Shown here in pieces: positions 5,411 through 8,383 of a stretch of 8,383 nucleotides of DNA (positions are counted from its first letter, which is position 1; each line of letters begins with the position of its first letter). Where the stretch lies: positions 1 to 8,383 of the forward strand of contig JADFYS010000077.1 in assembly GCA_015232955.1 (NCBI GenBank), in the 5' to 3' direction. The notes under the pieces were generated by a model. It saw nothing but the letters and a program-made list of their open reading frames with translations, made no database searches and had not been told where the DNA came from. The translations under genes and the position numbers were made by a program. The DNA is from Gammaproteobacteria bacterium (GTDB lineage: Bacteria; Pseudomonadota; Gammaproteobacteria; Thiohalomonadales; Thiohalomonadaceae).

Positions 5411-5794
5411 ATGAAAGGGTTGTTGCTGGTGGCGCACGGTAGCCGCAAAGAGGAGTCAAACCTCGAGATTGGGGCGGTGACGCAGCGGGTTAAATACGCA
5501 GTTGTCGAAGAGTATTCTCAGGTAGCGTTTGCCTTTCTCGAACTGGCCCAACCCGATATCGCCACTGCTGCCGACGAGCTGGTGGGTTTGGGGTGCAGCG
5601 AGATCACTGTTGTCCCCTATTTCCTCGCTGCCGGTTCTCATGTTGTGCGTGATATCCCCGCCAGGATAGATGAGGTCGCCCTCTCTCATCCAACGGTTCA
5701 GTGGAGCGTCTCCCCCCATATCGGGGCGTCACCATTAATGGCGGCAGTCGTGGCGGGATCCGCCGCCGCATCATCGACAACGGAGAGCGGTTAA
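5411..5794 (+). CDS. Short CbiX/SirB-type sirohydrochlorin chelatase
   Basis: 127-residue protein of the CbiX/SirB family, which inserts cobalt, iron or nickel into sirohydrochlorin-type tetrapyrroles. LLLVAHGSRKEESN (4-17) carries the first active-site histidine H9. ITVVPYFLAAGSHVVRDIP (65-83) carries the second, H77, and E44 lies in FLELAQPDI. The length fits a single-domain form like the small archaeal CbiX, which works as a homodimer; two-domain bacterial chelatases are about twice as long. The Ala/Ser-rich tail after residue 111 lacks the His-rich metal stretch of some relatives. The start is clear: AGGAGG (5401-5406) lies four bases before ATG 5411, and the rimI stop is just upstream. 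Which metal it inserts cannot be told from sequence, and no siroheme or cobalamin gene lies nearby. Confidence 0.85.
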   Translation: MKGLLLVAHGSRKEESNLEIGAVTQRVKYAVVEEYSQVAFAFLELAQPDIATAADELVGLGCSEITVVPYFLAAGSHVVRDIPARIDEVALSHPTVQWSVSPHIGASPLMAAVVAGSAAASSTTESG

Positions 5795-5795
5795 G

Positions 5796-7175
5796 ATGTT
5801 AAAACGAGGGGTGTTGCGTAGGCTTGAGAATCTGCGGCGTGAGCGGATCACGCTGGGAGTGACCGGGTTCTCCCGTTCGGGTAAGACCGTCTTTATCGGT
5901 GCCTTGGCACAGGCGCTGTTGACTGCAGATGCGTGGACCACAAAACGGGGGCAGGGGCCGCTGGCCCAGTTTGGCCCCTTTGAGCGGGGAGAGTATCGTT
6001 GTGCCGAGATCCGCGATGATCTCTATCCGGAACTTCCCCACTACCCGTTTCGTCGGGTGCGTGACACCCTTGCCGGACGGGATGCCCGCTGGCCCGAGGC
6101 GACGGAGGGGGTATCGCATCTGGTGCTCGATCTCGAGTACAGCTCACAACGCTTTCCCAAAGGGATTCGCCATCTTCAGTTAGAGCTGGTGGACTATCCG
6201 GGGGAGTGGTTGATGGATCTCTCCATGCTTGATATCTCCTATGATCACTGGTCGGAGAAGATGCTGAAACTGACCCGAAAGGGGCGACGACAGGAGTGGA
6301 GTGAGGAGTACCGGCGGCTGTTGCAGGAGATCCCCCCGGGGAGGGCTTTTGATGAGGAGCTGGTCACCCGTCTCACCGAAAGTTGGGCCGCCTATCTTAC
6401 CCAGGCCGCCTCCGCAGGATATACCCTGAACCAGCCGGGAAGGCTGTTACGCCCCGATACCCTGCGCCACTCGCCGATGTTGCGTCTGGTGCCGCTACCG
6501 GAGGGGCTACGCTATGGCCCTCTTGGCCGGGGGATGGTGAAACGGTTTAAGCAGTATAAGAACCGGGTGATTCGTCCCTTTTATCGCCACACATTTTCAA
6601 AGATGGATCGCCAGATCGTGCTGGTAGATCTACTGCGGATGCTGCAGCTGGGGGAGGACGCCTTTAACGAGATGGTTGCCGCCTACGCCGATACGCTCCA
6701 CTCTTTCAACTATGGTAAGGGGGGAGTGCTGTCGTGGCTGACCGGCGCGAGAACTAGCCACCTCCTGTTTGCTGCCACCAAGGCGGATCATGTGGTGCGG
6801 GGAGATCGCGCCAATCTTGAGCAGATGGTGCGCAAGATCCTGAAATTGGTCGATGATCATAACCACCTTCAGGCGGGAACGCTGCACCATGATGTGCTGG
6901 CGCTGGCCTCGATCTGCGCCACCGAAGATCGGCGAACTACCCGGCCACCGGTGCGGGAGATCCTCTACGGTCGGCCTGATGGAAGTGACGGGGCAGCAGC
7001 CTATGATCCGGGGGGGATCCCTCTCGATATGCCCCCCGACTGGTCACAACTCCATTTTCAGTTTATGAATTTTCAGCCCGATGCTACTCTCCTCTCTGAA
7101 CCGCTCTATCGTGGCTTTCCCGCGCTCAATCTCGGTAAGGCGTTAGATTTTCTCATTGGCGGAGATTTTCGGTGA
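5796..7175 (+). CDS. ycjX: YcjX family P-loop GTPase-like protein (DUF463)
   Basis: 459 residues, close to E. coli YcjX (about 465). YcjX proteins are P-loop NTPases of uncertain function that occur next to YcjF; in E. coli the pair belongs to the heat-shock regulon and is tied to phage-shock genes. The Walker A motif is GFSRSGKT (24-31), in the family setting ITLGVTGFSRSGKTVFIGAL. The second G-motif is probably LVDYPGEW (131-138, D133 and G136), and ATKADH (327-332) resembles the guanine-recognition TKxD motif, which favours GTP over ATP. LDISYDHW and PFYRHTFSKMDRQIVLVDLL are characteristic family stretches. ATG 5796 follows the chelatase stop by one base, with GGAGAG eight bases upstream; the stop overlaps the start of ycjF (TGATG). 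The tight spacing implies co-translation with its partner. Confidence 0.93.
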   Translation: MLKRGVLRRLENLRRERITLGVTGFSRSGKTVFIGALAQALLTADAWTTKRGQGPLAQFGPFERGEYRCAEIRDDLYPELPHYPFRRVRDTLAGRDARWPEATEGVSHLVLDLEYSSQRFPKGIRHLQLELVDYPGEWLMDLSMLDISYDHWSEKMLKLTRKGRRQEWSEEYRRLLQEIPPGRAFDEELVTRLTESWAAYLTQAASAGYTLNQPGRLLRPDTLRHSPMLRLVPLPEGLRYGPLGRGMVKRFKQYKNRVIRPFYRHTFSKMDRQIVLVDLLRMLQLGEDAFNEMVAAYADTLHSFNYGKGGVLSWLTGARTSHLLFAATKADHVVRGDRANLEQMVRKILKLVDDHNHLQAGTLHHDVLALASICATEDRRTTRPPVREILYGRPDGSDGAAAYDPGGIPLDMPPDWSQLHFQFMNFQPDATLLSEPLYRGFPALNLGKALDFLIGGDFR

Positions 7176-8188
7176 TGCGTGCGCGGATCCCCGGGCCAGT
7201 GACGGAGGAGACGGTTCCTCTGACGGTTGAGCTTAAGGAGGGGCGTATCCGAGAGGAGGGGAGCACCACCAAGGAAGAGGCGGTTTTCCGTCTGCCGCAA
7301 GCGGTGGAGGGGGAGACGGAAAAGATGGCTGCAAGCGATCTGCCGTTGTCGCCGCTCTCCGCTGTAGATAGCCTTGAAGTTCCTCCGGAAACTCCACACC
7401 GGGGCGAGTGGGGGCGACTCTTCTCCCTAACGGTGCTGTTGGCGGCGAGTTGGATCCTCTACACAGGGGGGGTGACTCTGGTTGAAATCTGGAACCACTC
7501 CCGCTGGTTGGGGTTGCCTCTGCTCCTGCTCTCCCTCGCGCTGCTTACTCTGCTGTTCCGCAGTGGCTGGCGTGAATATCGGGCACGGCAGCGGGTAGAT
7601 GCCCTTATCACCCGTCATGGTCGGTTGACTCAGGCGTTGAAGGAGAACAATCTCGCAGAGTATCGGGCAGCGATGGCCCCCACTCTCGAAAATCTGCGTC
7701 AACGCTACCCCCGTCTTCTCACCGAATTTGAGGATGCTGCCAGCCACCACCGACAGCTCGATGACTATCTGCGCCAGCTGGAGAATATCGTCCTCACCCG
7801 CCTCGATCGCGAGGTGGATCGGCTGATTCAGCAGAGCGCCTATCGCGGCGGTGCGGGGGTGATGTTTCTGCCACACCCCTCCCTCGATGCGCTGTTTGTG
7901 TTGTGGCAGGGGGCGGTGCTGGTGAAAAAGATCGGTGGGGTCTATGGTCTCAACCCCACCGGACTCTCCTCATGGCGCCTGTTAAAGTACTCCATCACCA
8001 GCGCCACCATCGTCGCCGGGATGGAGGTCATTGGCGACCAGCTGCTCCGGGAAGGGAGTGAGGGGCGACTGGGGCTATTTTTCAAGCCTCTGGCCGAAGG
8101 TTCTGTCACCGCCTGGCGGATGTACCGTTTTGGCAAGCGAACCCAGAGGCTCTGTCGGCCGAGAACCACTCTTACGGCGGAAGATTAA
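7175..8188 (+). CDS. ycjF: YcjF family inner-membrane protein (TIGR01620/DUF697)
   Basis: 337 residues (E. coli YcjF about 353). Residues 1-80 are charged and probably disordered. Two hydrophobic helices follow, near 83-104 (SLTVLLAASWILYTGGVTLV) and 111-128 (WLGLPLLLLSLALLTLLF), then a basic stretch that marks the cytoplasmic side. A helical region with coiled-coil character (about 140-215) precedes the C-terminal DUF697 domain, with PHPSLDALFVLWQGAVLVKKI and YSITSATIVAGMEVIGDQL stretches that are semi-hydrophobic. YcjF is the constant partner of YcjX and probably anchors it at the membrane; the mechanism is unknown. ATG 7175 overlaps the ycjX stop; GTG 7172, one codon earlier, is better spaced from GGAG (7161-7164), so the start is uncertain by one codon. 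It is the last gene of the cluster in the window. Confidence 0.92.
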   Translation: MRARIPGPVTEETVPLTVELKEGRIREEGSTTKEEAVFRLPQAVEGETEKMAASDLPLSPLSAVDSLEVPPETPHRGEWGRLFSLTVLLAASWILYTGGVTLVEIWNHSRWLGLPLLLLSLALLTLLFRSGWREYRARQRVDALITRHGRLTQALKENNLAEYRAAMAPTLENLRQRYPRLLTEFEDAASHHRQLDDYLRQLENIVLTRLDREVDRLIQQSAYRGGAGVMFLPHPSLDALFVLWQGAVLVKKIGGVYGLNPTGLSSWRLLKYSITSATIVAGMEVIGDQLLREGSEGRLGLFFKPLAEGSVTAWRMYRFGKRTQRLCRPRTTLTAED

Positions 8189-8383
8189 TCCTAAAATCCG
8201 CAGTTGGACACCGTGAAGTGAGCATGCTGATCACTTTGGCACTATCGTACAAATGACAAACGGTAGATAGACTTCCTGCTACAGTGCGGTGATCGAATCA
8301 TCCCCACTAACTTGCATGAATGGTGCGGCGTCACCCTCGATTATGAAATGTATTTCACGCTAATGATCATGCCAGATACTTGC
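8189..8383. other. Gene-free 3' flank to window end
   Basis: These 195 bases after ycjF show no supported gene. A small hairpin, AAGTGA (8216-8221) with TCACTT (8231-8236), follows the stop by 27 bases but has only three T after it, so it is a poor terminator. A plus-strand frame is open from 8267 to the edge (39 codons) without a good start or ribosome-binding site. The base composition is lower in GC than the genes before it, resembling the intergenic DNA at the left end. Confidence 0.5.

Noticed and set aside
8190..8300. Possible insertion-sequence end after ycjF
   Set aside because: The short inverted repeat and the TTGGACACC-like start are suggestive, but there is no transposase, matching end or target duplication in the window.
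8267..8383. Partial plus-strand frame open to the window edge (39 codons)
   Set aside because: It has no convincing start or ribosome-binding site and no recognisable motif, and an open frame of this length is expected by chance.

Overview
The window looks like chromosomal DNA of a gammaproteobacterium. Three things point this way: thioredoxin (trxA) and the RNA helicase RhlB are divergently transcribed, as in Escherichia coli; all proteins resemble the E. coli-type families; and a gene with a psi-subunit (HolD)-like N-terminus lies directly before rimI, also as in E. coli. The moderately high GC content and the divergent, enlarged psi-like protein suggest a non-enteric lineage, such as the free-living or symbiotic sulfur-oxidising or Pseudomonas-like groups. 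That last step is inference.

Layout. Positions 1-504 hold no recognisable gene. They carry two copies of an 86-bp repeat exactly 300 bp apart, with hairpin and palindromic substructure, then hairpins before the trxA end. trxA (505-831, minus strand) starts with TTG. Between trxA and rhlB lies a possible rhlB promoter followed by a strong intrinsic-terminator-like hairpin (918-956). It sits inside the presumed rhlB leader and contains an 11-codon Phe-rich mini-ORF. rhlB (1008-2294, plus) is complete.

A 275-bp gap follows. It holds a good sigma70-type promoter, a leucine-rich 33-codon leader ORF (2343-2444) and several alternative hairpins, and so reads as a leu-operon attenuator in front of leuA (2570-4126).

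From leuA onward the plus-strand genes are tightly packed with overlapping or nearly touching ends: leuA, a HolD/psi-like protein with a degenerate uracil-DNA glycosylase (UDG) fold, rimI (protein N-acetyltransferase), a minimal CbiX/SirB chelatase, ycjX and ycjF. They probably form one transcript. It would combine leucine synthesis, replication clamp-loader function, ribosomal protein acetylation, tetrapyrrole metal insertion and the stress-linked YcjX/YcjF pair. The last 195 bases show no supported gene.

The points most worth a second look are the leuA leader, the psi-like protein that keeps four cysteines but lacks the UDG catalytic motifs, the terminator inside the rhlB leader, and the paired upstream repeat. 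No defence system, mobile element, CRISPR array, tRNA or rRNA is visible.
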